Source: Acridotheres tristis (Eukaryota; Chordata; Aves; Passeriformes; Sturnidae). Taken from it: 64,000 nt of DNA. Below, piece by piece: positions 36,023 through 52,448 of this stretch; the first letter of the stretch is position 1; each line of letters starts with the position of its first letter. The DNA is taken from the NCBI GenBank assembly GCA_037013685.1, contig CM072919.1, forward strand, positions 25,150,255-25,214,254. Reading direction: 5' to 3'. The position numbers and the translations under genes are program-made. Below the pieces are notes generated by a model, which was not told where the DNA came from, searched no databases, and worked only from the letters and a program-made list of their open reading frames with translations.

Positions 36023-38143
36023 ACCCTTCTACTGATTTATACAGCTGCGTAGTACAATAGCAGTAAATTACTGCTTCTGTGATTTTTAGCAGGTTTTAAA
36101 ATTAGGATGTATATGTAAATGCACAGTATTTCATATTGATTAGGTATTGTCTGAAGGTGGTGTATTACATACTTCTGTATTTATGTGTGGTGCTGTAATT
36201 AAATCTGAGCAATTAGGTGTCTGTCATCAAAATATACATGAACTCAAAAAATTAGCATCAGCAGCATGGTCTGTCTTTTGTGCATGATGGGCCATCTAGC
36301 TGTCAAATGGTGATGTGTCCATTAGGAAGTTTTTGCCAAGGAGGTGTTTTCAATTAAACTGTTGTCAGATCTGCTGACTGATTTATGGCTTGGTTGACTG
36401 GTAAGGGATGTGCTCAGTTGGCAGGACTATGGTGAGCTGTCATTTCTCCTTGTGAACCCTGGCTGTTCCTCATCACTGACAAAATGAGAAATGCAGCCCC
36501 AGAGGTCCAGTTTTTTTCAGGGAGGTGCTAAAGAGCCTCACAACACCTACACTCATAAGACTGATTCAATGTATTTGGAACTACTGAAGATTTTAGATAT
36601 TGACAGAGGAAAGAAAGATAAATTTGTGGAAAGATAACAATCACCTAATAGTTAGAAGTCACTGTGGAATAAATAATGTCATCAAATATAGTGTAGGTTT
36701 ATTTAATATCTATCCATATATATCCATGAGTACAGATCATCTTTGACTACTTTGATGCATTTTCTTTCAGGAGTTTCTTTAAAAATACATATTCAGTTAG
36801 GGGCTCAGAAAAAAGAGATTCATACTATTTAGTTACTCAGCATACAATTTGCTATGCCTTTGAAGAAGGACTTGGAAAAGTGATTCTGGGTGAGAGAAGG
36901 CATTTGAAAAGGTATATACTTTAAAAGTAGAAGATAGATCATGCTTCTTTCAAATTCTTATACGCACATACATAACTGCATATTGAGTAAAAAAATATTC
37001 TGTAAACTTGGGGTTCAAGAGCAGTATCCATTCAAAACAGATTCTAGCTTCACTCTGCTCAGTCCAACGGGATTTGTGCATACTTTCTTTTTGTAGGCAT
37101 TTCACACTTTTCAATGGTTACTTAATACACTATACATAATTGGACAATGATGATGCCCTTTAACACACTAACCAAAGAATACCACCAGAACCTTCCTAAA
37201 CATGCTACTGATTATTCTGTAGAATTACTTAATAAAAAAGTGCTATATAACACATTACTACTCTCCTCTCTTAGGTGACTTCAATTCTGTTCAGTTGTCA
37301 CTGACACAGGAAACCACTAAAACCCGTGCTCTTAGAAAAAAGTATTTTCTTTTTCTCAATTTTCTATCTAGTCCCACATACAGAAATATCCGTTCCCAAG
37401 TATGCTACCCCTGAGGTCTGACTTACATAATCTGCAAGGTTGTAATCTGCACATGCTTTGGGAAAATATTCACGCTGATGAAGTCATTTGCAGACTCAAT
37501 CTCCTTACTTGATCCATATATTTAAAGGATAAGCGATTTTTACTCATTGCAGCTGCTGTAACTCTTTTAATCCTGAGCACATTGGTAAAGGTATCTCCTT
37601 CCTGCCACTATACCTTTCTGTATTTCTGTCTAACTCTTCTAATGGATTTTTATAATTTCAGCTTATTAACGTGATAAGGGTCAGGGTCACTCTGTTTTTA
37701 TATTTCTGCTGAGGAAGATGGCTACAATGGACCACACAATACAGAATGAGGAACCATTTCAACAAGCCAGGATCTAGCACAAGGGTAACAGCTATTTTAC
37801 AGGCTTGGAAGTAAACTAGCAACACAGAAAGTAGCTTTGACAACAGCTGCAGGTATGGAAAAATACAAGTAACAGCATAAATCCACACAGTATATAAAAG
37901 CCTACAATTATGGCAGCAGACACAGTATTACTCAAGCGTCTAAAACTACAGAGAAAGCAAGCCAAATAACTTGCTAATTGTGCTTTCTATGCAAAAAGTT
38001 CATATTTGGAGCACACAAACACGACATTTTGTACTGGCAGGAAGGAGAAGGATCTGACTAAAAGCTCATGCAAAACACAGATTGTATCTAGCTACAAAAA
38101 ACCAACAGCATTATTTTCAACCTACCGTCTATTGGACTCTTAC

Positions 38144-38194
38144 CTTTTTCACGTCCCTGACTAGATGATGCAGAGTGTTGGATGGTCCATGTCT
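38144..38194 (-). CDS. TRPM3: TRPM3 exon 14: 51-base exon
   Basis: The exon encodes 17 residues (RHGPSNTLHHLVRDVKK), phase 0 at both ends. It starts after a TTTGCAG acceptor and ends AAG followed by GTAAGA. It is part of the cytosolic MHR3 region and is the conserved sequence immediately before the optional exon 15. The mammalian protein as I recall has LYHL where this copy has LHHL, a single Tyr-to-His change. Splice sites are near consensus. Confidence 0.96.
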
Positions 38195-38745
38195 CTGCAA
38201 AGGACAAATGAAGAACAAAATAATTTGCACAAAATATAAATGTTGAGATAACTTTCTCACCTTGGTAGTTTAGAAATTAGGCAGATGAGAACACTTCAAT
38301 TGCACAGTATTTTCAATTTTAAAAAAGACTCAAAACAATTACAAGAGCATTATTTCACCTGTTTTCCTCTTCTGTAGAAAACTCTTCCATGAGAAAACCC
38401 TATGAGCTGCCACACTGGATGAAAACTAAAGTCCTGTGTATCAGTTTAGGCTCCTGGCTTAGAAAAACCAGGAGCACAGCACAACATACATAACCTCTGG
38501 GAAAGAGTGGAAGCAAAAACAGCTGCTTTAATCTCAGTCTTCCTGCTCTCAGGACTCCCACCACTGGTGGCTCAGAGACACTCTGAGCCTGGCATTGCAG
38601 CAAGGCTGTCTCATCTGAAGGCCACTGTCTGCGAATGCACACACATATGATTGCAGAACACAGTCTGAGAATTTGTCCAATCTTCTTTTGACTCCAGCTG
38701 TCATTGCAAAAATATTCTGCAGTGGAGTCCCACAATTTCGATACT

Positions 38746-38811
38746 ACCACTACTACTACTACTAGTACTGCTGCTCCTGCCGCTGCTGCTACTATTACGA
38801 CTGCTACCATT
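38746..38811. repeat. Degenerate (CTN)n trinucleotide tract
   Basis: CTACTACTACTA on the plus strand grades into CTGCTGCTCCTGCCGCTGCTGCTACTATTA. It is a decayed trinucleotide microsatellite. Confidence 0.85.
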
Positions 38812-39901
38812 ATATCTTACTATATTTTCTGCTTTTTTTTTACTTTTGCTGATATTTTAAGAGACTTTTATGAGAGGTCTTCTTGGTTGTAGCTGATGAT
38901 GGATGAGACCACTGCACATGTGTAGAGTTGATATGCATTGCTCTGCACTTCCCAGTGCTTAATTTTACATAACCCCATCTCTGAGCATGATGATTACTGG
39001 AGATTCTTCATATGATGCTTCAGATTTAAATCACCTGCAAATATTATAGTCTCTTCTGTAGGTACCATTTTTCAGATCCTACATGAACAAGCTGACCCGC
39101 TGTGGTCCCTGGACAGGTTCTTCCATGACCCTTGTCATCATATCCTTTTGTGGTAAAAATGGATCATGTATTCCTTCTCCCTGTTTTCTAAAATGCCAGT
39201 AGTTTTTAAACCAAAATTGTCCCTTATTTTCTAAGCCATGGCAGCTACATTTCTTTAATAACCTTCCAAGTTTTAAAATAACACTATCAAAGTTTTGCAA
39301 AAAAAAAGAGGGGACCAAGTGCAACATCCTTATTCTCCTGCTTGCTGATGGTAATAGATTTCTAAGGCTTAACATTTTCCTACAGAAGCTGGGTAAACTC
39401 TTTGTTGATATAAAATTGGTCCCTGTGTCTATAGTTCTATATTTTATTCTATTTTTACAAATTTGCCATGGCAGAGGTAAGATTCACTGGTTTGTAGCTT
39501 CACAGGTCACTCCTAGGTCTCATGCTGAAATAGGGCAATTTTTAACTGGCCTTGTGATTTTTTTGGTGCTAAGGTTACTATGGATGCATTTGGTCATATA
39601 GTATAATTGGTAGTTTAGGCATTTCAGAGCCTGGGTCTTTTGGAATTTGTGCCTGAAAAAATGTATGCTGATTTCTGTAGCAATAAATTTCAAAAAAGCC
39701 CTTCTTTTAGCTGTAGAACTGAAGACTTCTGTAAAACTTATTCCCTGTAAAAACTGGCTTTGGTACAATAACAACAATGCTTATGCCTGTTACAAGAAAG
39801 CTCACAGGCATTCTGTTCTTAATACACAGGTGCAAGTCAATATGCAAAGTGTAAGCTGACCAAATATCAGATGGGAATTTGGGAGTTTGTCTCTAGGGTG
39901 G

Positions 39902-39946
39902 CATATATATACCATATATATATATATACACAGACACACATATATA
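39902..39946. repeat. (TA)n/(CA)n compound microsatellite
   Basis: TATATATA blocks around a CACAGACACACA segment. Confidence 0.85.
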
Positions 39947-40733
39947 CCTGTTCATCTTTATTTTGCCCAAATTTAATCAATCCTTTTCATATTTGATATT
40001 TTGCAAGACTGACTCTTATGGTCACCATCAGTGTGAAACACCTCCAGATAACAGCCCAGTGTGGCAGCTTATGACAGCAAAGGCTTTGAAAAGTATTGGC
40101 AGCAAAAAAATTTTTTGAAAAGAGATATGCCCATATCACAGCCTTTCTGCAATACACAAAATGGGGAATTCTAAGAACAAGACAGTGCTTTAAGATTTTT
40201 TCCATAACATGTAAGAAGTTTGAACTTTCTGAACTACTACCTAAGTAGGTAATAACACTGTGAATGCTGGATTGTGTTTTGCATTTCAGAATTCAAAAGT
40301 AGACTTAACTTGTGCAGTTTTATATTCATTTTAATGGCAAGGATTAAAAACTTGCAAGCAGGTTTTTAAAAGTCAAAGGTCTAATTCTTGGAGCTCAGAG
40401 GGGGCATGGGGAAGTCCTTCACTGTAACAGAGACTGATTAAAAGTTGGAAGATTTTTCTGAAACCATATTGTCAGGAGTCATATGATCCCACTCTGTGGG
40501 TCTTAACTTGCCAGTTACTGTCTTCCAGCCAGTGCCACCTGCCTAAATCTTAGGTTTGTCATATTGGAATTACAATGACAAGAAATTACCTGGCACAGTA
40601 TGAGGCTTATTTTGCATCTTACAAAATCTATACAGATTACGTGGGCAAGGCATGTTACATTATATGAGAGACAAACAAGAGAGACAATATGAACTCATGA
40701 AAATTTTCTGCAGCAGGTGTTGACTGCCTGGTG

Positions 40734-40784
<51 letters not shown>
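40734..40784. repeat. Pure (CAT)n microsatellite, about 17 units
   Basis: Seventeen uninterrupted CAT units on the plus strand (ATG on the transcribed strand), ending 76 bases inside the intron from the exon 13 donor. A pure array of this length is likely to vary between individuals. Confidence 0.95.
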
Positions 40785-40848
40785 GATCATGTCATTACAA
40801 TACAAGTGGAGCTAGAACAGTGAATATAGAAACAGAAAATTTGCCTTA

Positions 40849-43110
<2,262 letters not shown>

Positions 43111-43264
43111 TTATAAACATTAATTTTTTTCTCATATTCCCCTTCAAAATACAGCAGATACAGGTGACATCAGAAGAGGAGGTTTGTGGTGGACTAAACT
43201 GGTTTCCCTCCTATCAGATGGGAAGCAAAAGAACAAGCCAGGATACAGATGGAGCTGCAGGAAT

Positions 43265-43312
43265 ACACACACACCCATATGTATCACATGAGCACACATA
43301 CACACACACATG
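43265..43312. repeat. Interrupted (CA)n microsatellite
   Basis: Two CACACACA blocks separated by CCATATGTATCACATGAG. Confidence 0.8.
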
Positions 43313-46300
43313 TGCCTCTAGCAATTACAAGTACATTCAACTTATACAGACACCACTGATTTCAGTAGTTGTGCATTTTTTGGCATCTTATGCATTCCAG
43401 CTTGATAAGAATAATAGGAATTTCTCTCCTATTAGTACTGAGGCATCTTGGTGGGACAAGTCTCCCTTCATATATGAAATACACATGTAAGAAAGCATTC
43501 TACAAAGCTTGTGTCAAGGTATAATATATCCAAATTAAACAAGAAACTATGCAGACGATAAGATGGATTTGGAGCTGTTTGTTTTTGGAAGGAAGGGTAT
43601 GTTTTTCCCTGCAGTTTTAATGGACACTGTGGGACATTCCTGTCCTGCTGGGCGTTTTTAATATTTCACGGTTCTCAGCTGATTTGTAATAATAAAACAG
43701 CATTTGTGCTTCAATGTCAAAGGGAGAACTGGCCTGAATGAACTGATCAACCAAATAAATAAAGAGCCCTTTGACTTTTTAACTACATATCTGCTTGTAG
43801 GGGTTAGGTGATTGTATAAAGGCTTATTTTTTTAAAGACCTCATACCTCTACTGTTATTTTGTCTTTATTAATTCTTATACTGATATCATGGAGTGAGGA
43901 TAAATAATAGCTTTTCATTACTTCAAAGCATTTCTATCCCCATTTCAGTACTCTTCAAACCCACACTCTGTTCCAGTTGAAAGTGGACTCTGAAATTGGA
44001 GGCAAGGAAAACATAAGGCTGGCTGCTGAAATTTTCTGTGAAGACCTTAAAAAAAACCTTCGTAGAGCTTAGTCTATAGTTTAATTTCATAACTTTCAAC
44101 TTTGAAGTCAGTTTACTGCTGACATTGCCAAATACTTGTCAATGCCTACAGGTAACGGTTTGAGAGAAGGTGGATTGTGAATCACCCAGATCACATTCAT
44201 GCAGAAATGACCTCTGATAAAAAGGTGGACAATGCAGAAACAGAACAGAATTGAAACAAATGAAGAAGGAAAAAAAAAAAAGTGAAAATACTTCTGTGAC
44301 TTCTGTGGCTAAGAAGTGTCAGGAATGCTCCCTTGCATAAGACATAACTTCTCATTGCTATATACTACAAAAAAAAATCTCTCACAAGAGACCTCTGAGA
44401 GGATGCCAACAACATCTGAAACTTTTGGAGCTTCTTACACAAGTAATGCAGCATTCAAGAACAGAAAATATTTACCTTTGGGAAAGGCAAAATTGCCTCT
44501 ACATTTCAACATCCCAAGATTTATTTATAAAAACAGGAAAAATATCTGCAGAGAGTATGATAGTGTAAATTAAACATAGAGAGCAAATAGCTCTCCCCCG
44601 TTCTGAAACAAACAAGAGATGCTCTCATCAGATCTCCTCCTTCCCAATCATCTGCCTGTAGGAGAAGTGAGAGCTTTAGCAGGTGCTCCGACAAGATTTT
44701 TGTTGAGCCATGGAGGAGGCACAAGGGTGAACTCTAAATCCTGGGGGCAGTGATGGTGATCCCACTGCCTGACAACATTTCTCATCTGTGATGAGGGAGC
44801 TCCAATTCCTCATTTTCCTACTACAGCTTACAGTATGGGTAGCCAGGGGTGCCATCTAGTAAGAAAACATTTTGGATCAAGAGTGGATCAGATGGACATG
44901 GGAAAGTGGGCTATTTGCACTGCCCCCATTTCAGGCAAAAGTCAAGCTAAATCACCAAGACTCCAGGTGAGTAACTTCTGAGCCCTAGCAGGGAGTGCTC
45001 TCCAGTTTTGTTGACTGACCCTAGGAGTCCTGGGCCTTTTCAGGCTTTAGAAAAACTTCAGCTGGCAGATGAATAGAGGGTCTTCTGGTGCATTTGATCA
45101 CGGGAAAGAATAGCTGGCATGGGGCATGAAGTGGTGCTTGCTCATCCATTCACCAAAATTGTTTTCTTTGAGCATGCTCATTACTGCAAATACTGAGCAG
45201 GCGGGAAAGCAAGCCATGGTCCAGCCTGCGTCCTTCCCATCTTCCCATCTCCCACTGCTCTTAAGCCTGCCAGCAGGGGACAAGTTTTCCTGTTGGTACA
45301 TGTGCAGTCCCAGTTTTCTCGGTGTTTTTCTCAGTGCTTGTTGCCACAATGTTTGATTTCACTGTCTCACAGAGCTCGCAGGTATGTGGCAATCGAAGGG
45401 AATGCATGGTTTCTCAAGGGGATGTTGTACTCCAGGTCTGAAGCAGTCTGTCAGCTAGGGTGTAGACTGGGCAGTATGGGTGTGCATGCTGGGGCTCTGT
45501 GCTTTTGGTGGGATGGGTGCTTCCACAGTGCAGTTTATTGCTGGAAAGCCTTGCTTCCTTCTTCTCTTTCCCGTCTTCGCTGAGGGGTTTCAGATGGATG
45601 TGGATAACATTGATGTTACTTAAGAGGAGAAGGAAAATCAAAGCTATAAATGTTTCTACAGAACAGTATATGGGCTGTGGATGCCTTTTAATTGATTTTA
45701 TTCTAGCATAGAACTGTTTGCCTTTGTCTCACATGAAAAATGAAGTATTCCGGTTATTTTAGGTGGAATTCTACCCACTATTAAGAAGAGTGAATGATTC
45801 CAGTCATATAACAAAACTGCCCAGTAAAAACATGAGATGGCCTTCTTAAGGTACTGTCCCCTTTCAATCATTTCCTTGACTGCATTCAGTGCCATAGAAC
45901 ATGGATTTGAGTTGGTAGGAGGAATCCAAAAAGTAATCTTTCTGGGGATACCTGTCACTCATGAGTGTCACATGCCCAAATTAAGGCCAAAGGATATTTA
46001 GGAAATAAATAAGGTAGAGTTAATAACCTATTGCATTGTATTATTTTAATTATCACATCATACTTATTGCATTAAATAATGTTGTAGGTAATATGAATAA
46101 TGTCTCTGTAATATTTAGTCAGTATTCTGGTGTCTGGCTGATTGTAAGATATGTTCCTCAAAAGAATGCTTTGTTACTATGACAGCATCTGCAGTGTGAC
46201 CCTTCCTTTCACCTGCTCCTAGAAGAAAAGTTGCAGTTGGGATGCAATACATTGTTTTGGCAGTATTTTATCTTGGTATAGATAGCACTGGATATAGATA

Positions 46301-46368
46301 GACTGCTGGGACAGCTGTTAGTTCCTGCAGATGTTATTGTTATGTTCTTAGGCTGCCATCCAGGAATG

Positions 46369-46405
46369 CTTGCATAGACTCTTCCATATCTTGCATAGAC
46401 TCTTC
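46369..46405. repeat. Direct repeat, two copies of CTTGCATAGACTCTTC
   Basis: A 16-base word occurs twice, exactly, at 21-base spacing (46369 and 46390). It is a local tandem duplication. Confidence 0.85.
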
Positions 46406-48154
46406 TGGTAAAAAGCCACACTGTCTACTCAATATTTTGGACGAAAATGTAATACTCCTTGATGACAAAGCCTGGGACTATAAACTCAATGCTGTCTACT
46501 TGCTGTGCACATGCAGGATTTCTGAAGAGCTTTTATATACTTATTACTACAGGCTTTTACATACTGGCTAAAGCTTACTGTGACCAACACAAACCCCTAA
46601 AGGATCTTCCTCGAATAGCTTCTGATCTTGATGCTCAGGCATCTGGAAAAATGAAATGACATGAAACATCTACCTAGGCAGAAATGGTTTTGGGATACCC
46701 ATTTCCACAGCGAACCTAAGTATGTCAGTGTCCTTTTTGAATCAACATATAAATAAAATAACTAGATTAAGGAAAATAGCAAACCAAATTAACTTTTTGC
46801 TCTGTGTCTCTGCAAGTCTGATGCTGGCTCCTGTTTCAGCAGCTCGCTGGTGCAAAGGCTGTGTTTCCATAGCATGTGATACAGAATTATCCTGGCAATT
46901 AGGAAACCAATTGGCAATATAAAAGCAGATAGCAAAAGCAGCTACAACCAGATAGCTGAACTAACTCTGAAACCTTTTTGTTATGCAGACTATCCTTGAC
47001 CATCTGATACTACATGATGGCTATTCAGTGAGCATGAATCAAGGCTTACTCACAAGCTGGAAAATATGCAGAGACTGCTTTAGCCTAACATGGCTTCTCT
47101 CAGAAGCTACATGGCAGTAATATCACTGCCATGTAACATCACACACCACACAGCACCTCTTTCCCAGAGCTGACAATTCCACTGGGGAGGCTTCTGGAGC
47201 ACCATCTGAAACATGGCTGGTGCTAGTCTGCTCCAGACATTGCAACAGCTTTGTGAACTAGGATCTTTGAAGCCACTTCAAAACAAGTACTTTTTTAGAT
47301 CATCTCCATATGCTGTCTTTAACTACCCTGTCATATGCCTTCTGCTTTGCTAGCAGCTGCAAAAGGACAAAATCCATTATGGTGTGGGTTCCAACTGTTC
47401 AAGTGAAGAGAGCACAAACAGTTAAACTGTATCAATAAACTTGCCTGCTAAAAACTCAAGCCTTTGGAAACTTACTTCCCACATTTGTGTCTCTCAAGAT
47501 TAAAATGGAAAAAAAAAGGAATTGCAAACCATATGTTGTTGTGACATCCATGCAATGTAAATTGATAACCAGTTTGGATACCATTCTGTAGTTTATTGAA
47601 GATTACTTCCAAGAAATATAGATCTTGCTGACAAGATTAAACAAGTGTCTTGTGAAAACAAACAAAGAAATAATATGTGATGCTGGGTTTAGGGCTTGTG
47701 GAATATGCTGTCCAGGAGAGCTCCTGAATTGGCAGTGTGTCTGGTGCAGGTTTAAAAAGAGACGAGTTCATCGCAAATTTTACACAGCAAATAGGTAGAG
47801 ATACTTTGTGTTTCCAAACCCTGGTCCTCCTCCTGCCTTATCAAATCACTCACACAAGGTTGGGATGGGTCATTAGCTTATATGCTTCTCTTGCACTATT
47901 AAAAACTGCAAATTCCTTATCAGGAAGATTGAAAAAAAAATTACTGGCAATCACTCACCAGTTTCATACATTGCTCTGTCCCTTTTTTCGCACAGTACTG
48001 GACAGTAGGAAGAGATGAATTCTTAAATTTGAATTTATGAATTTCAAGATAACTCAGACCCAGTCTTCAAATCTCCTTACTTATTTGAATTATTACAATT
48101 ATTATTCTTCTTTAATTTTAGAGACCAGAAACTGTGGGGAGTAAGTTTCCTATG

Positions 48155-48216
48155 CCATGAAAACTCCAACGTCTTGAAAATTCCAATGCCATGAAAATTC
48201 CTACAACATGAAAAAG
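48155..48216. repeat. 17-bp minisatellite, about 3.6 units
   Basis: Units CCATGAAAACTCCAACG, TCTTGAAAATTCCAATG and CCATGAAAATTCCTACA lie head to tail, each 17 bases, followed by a partial ACATGAAAAA unit. Confidence 0.85.
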
Positions 48217-49754
48217 TAATTTTGATTTATTTTTCCTATTAGAAATAAATTATAAAAAATCAATAGACAAGTGGTTCAGCATTGCTACCTTAGACGTTGA
48301 TGAAAAACCCGAGTGAGGTATAGGGTTTACATATAGGCTAGTAAGGTATATTTACAGAAAGCCAGTATTTCTTTCAAGGTGGGCCAGAACACCTGTACAA
48401 AGACATGGTGTAAATAAGGACAACTGACTTGGCTGAGACAACAGATCTCATCTTTGCATTTATTGATTAAACACCTTGTGATCAGGAGGCTTATACAAAC
48501 CAGAGGTGCCTGATGAATCTGATCTTCATTGAATACCTCCATAATCATAAAATCCTGAGGAGCAGGGAAGATTAGGTGTAAGTCTTAGTTCCTCTGGCTC
48601 TTTCTTGAGGAAGAAGCAAGTGTTGTTGCCTTCAGCAGATTTTCAAATCAAGATTCTCAGACAAGCATGAAGGGAGATGCCAAAAATACTTACACAGATC
48701 CAGGTACCTCCTGAGCTAACAAAAATTTCTTATGATGTCTTGCACCCTTAACACGAAGAGGAAAGGAAATGTTATTTTACTAAGGGGCCAACAGCACCAA
48801 TTAGGTACTTCCAAAATGGATATTCCAGATCAGGGAAGACTGGTCATATACTGAGACTGCAACCACTAAAAGAGTTACTCATGTAAATACTACAAAAGAA
48901 CATTTCAAATAGAAAACAATCCCTCACAGGCCTGTGATTTATTTTCTTCAGTTTACAAGAATCAGTTTCCAGAAGACTCGAGAGATCTATGTTGGGATAC
49001 AGACCTTGAAAACAGTGGAATCACAGCTCTCAGACATTCTTTGCCTTATTAACAGAAAAGAAGAGCAGTACTTTCAGGGATTGCCTTAAGAACAAATGTG
49101 AAGAGAATACCTTCACAATGAGGATAATGATGGATTCAGCTACATTTAGATAAAAATGAAACCTAAGTTATATTATTTCCAAGGTACATAAAGGAGAAAT
49201 TTGATGACGGATGAAATTCTTGATGCTTGTTTTGAACTAATTTATTAATTAATATAGACCAGGGTCTATCATGGACTGTAGCAACAGCAAATTTATTTCA
49301 AGCCGACCTTTTAAGAGCAGAAGTGTAACATGTAATGGCTTAGAAAGCTGTAACAACCAGCCAAGTTTAAGATTAAAAGCCTAACCATCCCAATAGCTAC
49401 ATTCTTAACTCCAAAAGTGGAGGCTGAAAGGAACCTCACACTACTTTCAGACTTTCCTAGGAATGACTACACATAACACCTTACTTTGACAATAGAGCCA
49501 GCTTTATCTAAATGGATGTTCTAGCCACCAAGGTAATCAAAGTCTGAGGAGTTCTTTGGCTGTCTTCTTGTGAATACTAAACTTCTCAAGTAACTGGTGT
49601 GGGGGTCACCACTGATATTTCTTGTGACACATCAGTGACTGTGGAGAACACAAATTCAGAAAGGAGAAACAGCTGCTGTTTAAAGGAAGGGATGGATTTG
49701 TATGAAGCAGTTAGAGCATGAAGCATACTTCAGTTCCACAGTACAGATTTATCA

Positions 49755-49943
<189 letters not shown>

Positions 49944-51410
49944 TTATTGAAATCAGAGTAATAAAAAAAAACAAACCATAAATCAGGGCAGTATGACTTG
50001 AATGTTAAATTTTCCTGATGTCTATGAGATAATCTTACTTTATTGGCTTTATGAGACGCTTATTAAATAGGATTAATATACAGTATATTTTGTGATATAA
50101 AATTTGGTAAGATAGAAATTGTATTAATCTTCATATGGAAAAAAGGTGTTCAGTGACACTTACAAGGTGAAATTAGAGATGAAGAAATGTTCCTATCTTA
50201 GAGTGACATTAGACTTAGTGTTCCCAACAGATTAGGAGGAAGATTTAGGTGTATTATGAGTGTGGACCTAACTGATGGCATACGACATAGAATAAATATT
50301 TTCAAGTGATATTAGAAACCTATTCAACCTTGTGATTCTATATAGGAGAGAGTTTGATAAATAATCTAAGAATTATGCTTCTAACGGGTCCATGAACGTC
50401 TCCAGCCATGTACGGTCAATGACCTATCACTCTAAGTTATAGGCTCTGAGGCAGCGAGGAGAGATACACAACTCATAAAAAATAAGAATGAATATATATG
50501 CAGCTGTTCTTTCTAGCCAGATTCACTCTTGTTTAAGACTGCACTGAAACACACAGAAGTGTAAATCCTCCTGCTCCTTTTGTTGCCATAGCAATACCTT
50601 TTTTTGAACCTCTGCTTCTTAAGAAGTAACAGATATTGCAGCTTTTTACTTGTGTTTTTCCTTTACTCATGAAAACTATGTCATCATTTTGATCTGAACA
50701 CTTGTTACCTTTTTTTATTTTGTCAGTACGGACTACCCCAATTCCTTTTTTTTTTTAGAATAAGTGACACTTTTAATTAAGAATTACATAAACATTTTTT
50801 ACATTCATATTGAACAACATCTGTTGTTTCCATGTTCCCAGATTCCTACTCATACAGCACTGAACTGCAGCAACATCTGATATAAAGCAAACATCAGGGC
50901 ACCAAGAGCTGTCAACCATCACAGGTAGAAGAAGGCATGCAAGGTCTGAAGGACAAGGTAGAACTTCAGTGATAAACTTCAGTCTGACAGCTGAAATGTG
51001 TTGCAGAGTGTACACCAGAAAATCCAGTGCAGCCCTCCTTTAGCACCTATGCTACCTTCATTTGATCCTAGAGCTCCAGGAGGTTCAGAGGCTTTGGCAT
51101 CAGTGACAGTAGTACAGCAGCTTAGAGGCTAAAAAGCAAACCGGATACAGTAATAGGAAACTGGCTTAGCTCAATTAGTCAATTGACTTATGTGATGTCT
51201 AAAACAACTAATAAAAGACACTGCTTATGTTAGGCAACCTTCCCAGCTAAAGTACACTATTTCCAAGTTAGACTTATTTTGATCCTTCAAAGCGTTCTCC
51301 ATACAAGGCATAAATGATACTTTAATGAAATATTTTCTCTTTCTCTCTCTCTAGAATATACAGATGTTTCTGGCAAACTACTTGATGTCTATCTCCATAC
51401 TACAACTTCA

Positions 51411-51690
51411 GAATGGAATAGAATAGGATAAAATTGGAACAGGAATAAAATAGTAACAGAATAAAATATTTCAATTGGAAGAGACCTTCAGCAATCATCT
51501 AGTCCAATTGCCTGACCAGGGCTGGACAAAAGTTAAAGCACAGTATTAAGGGCATTTTCCAAACGCCTCTTAAACACTGACAAGCATGGAGCATCAGCCA
51601 CCTCTCCATGAGCCTGCTCCAGGGTTTGATCACTTTCTTGTAAAGAAATGTTTCATGATAATTTTCCAAATTTTTCTCTATTTTCTCAAT
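51411..51690 (-). mobile_element. CR1 LINE fragment (5'-truncated)
   Basis: GAATA-type short repeats are followed by TTTCAATTGGAAGAGACCTTC and ATCATCTAGTCCAATTGCCTGACC, and further on by GGGCATT, AAACGCCTCTTAAACACTGA, CATCAGCCACCTCTCC and AGCCTGCTCCAG. This is the reverse complement of the 3' end of a bird CR1 retrotransposon, so the element lies on the minus strand. It has many small differences from the consensus, so it is an old copy. CR1 copies are characteristic of bird and reptile genomes. Confidence 0.9.
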
Positions 51691-52448
51691 GACTCACAAT
51701 GAATCTTTCCCTGCAATGCAGGCAGTCTGTACGCAGGTAATGTGAATAGAAACACATTTCTGTGTATGTCTCAACTCAAAACACAATCAGTAGGTGAGCT
51801 GATGAGATCAGACCCTCTGCTGTACAGGGTCATGATGTGCTTCCCATGCCACAGGTGACAAACTTGGAGGTAGCACAAAATGGCAAAATGTCCCTCCCTG
51901 TCTTTAAGGTCTCAGGAGAGGCAGTCTGACACTGCGGACTAGACAATGGAGTTTGGAGGAGGAACAAACAACATCTCAAACTAAACACAATCTTGGTGAA
52001 CTCCCAGCTTAATAAAAAGTAATCATATAAATTGCAAGCACTGAACAGCTTATCACCACAGGAAAATTAAAGAAAGCACTTTTCAGACACTGGACCACAT
52101 ACAGCCTTAAAATTCCAATTTCTTTTTCAGCCTTCTTCTCTGCATGCATCAGAAAAATAAGCCCATCAGAAGAATGAAGTGTTGCTGTACTAAAAATAAA
52201 ATGGAACTATGTAAATTAGTTACATTAGAATAAAAAGTCTGTCCTTCCACACTAACTATTGTTTTATTATTATTTTTAAGAGGCCGAGCATAATTGAAGT
52301 AGTAAAATAAAGAAGACAAATAATTGGGAAAGAAAGATGGAAATTGAAAGATTGCTCAGACTCACACTAGAATTATAATTTTGGGGTCGTGTCTGAGATT
52401 GAAGTAGAATTTCAGACAAATCCAAGGAAAAATACGATGCTTCATGCA

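Larger units (their letters stand above)
31796..38143 (-). other. TRPM3: Intron 14
   Basis: This 6.3-kb intron holds the large hexanucleotide microsatellite (32664-32873) and an A-rich (AAAAC)n tract (35988-36022). Around 36.1-36.4 kb there is a stretch dense in homeodomain-type AATTA words and a CTGTCA motif that could be regulatory. No other exon was recognised. Confidence 0.75.

Noticed and set aside
38400..38810. 136-codon minus-strand frame with Val/Ala runs
   Set aside because: The start is encoded by a degenerate trinucleotide repeat and the rest has no recognisable domain.
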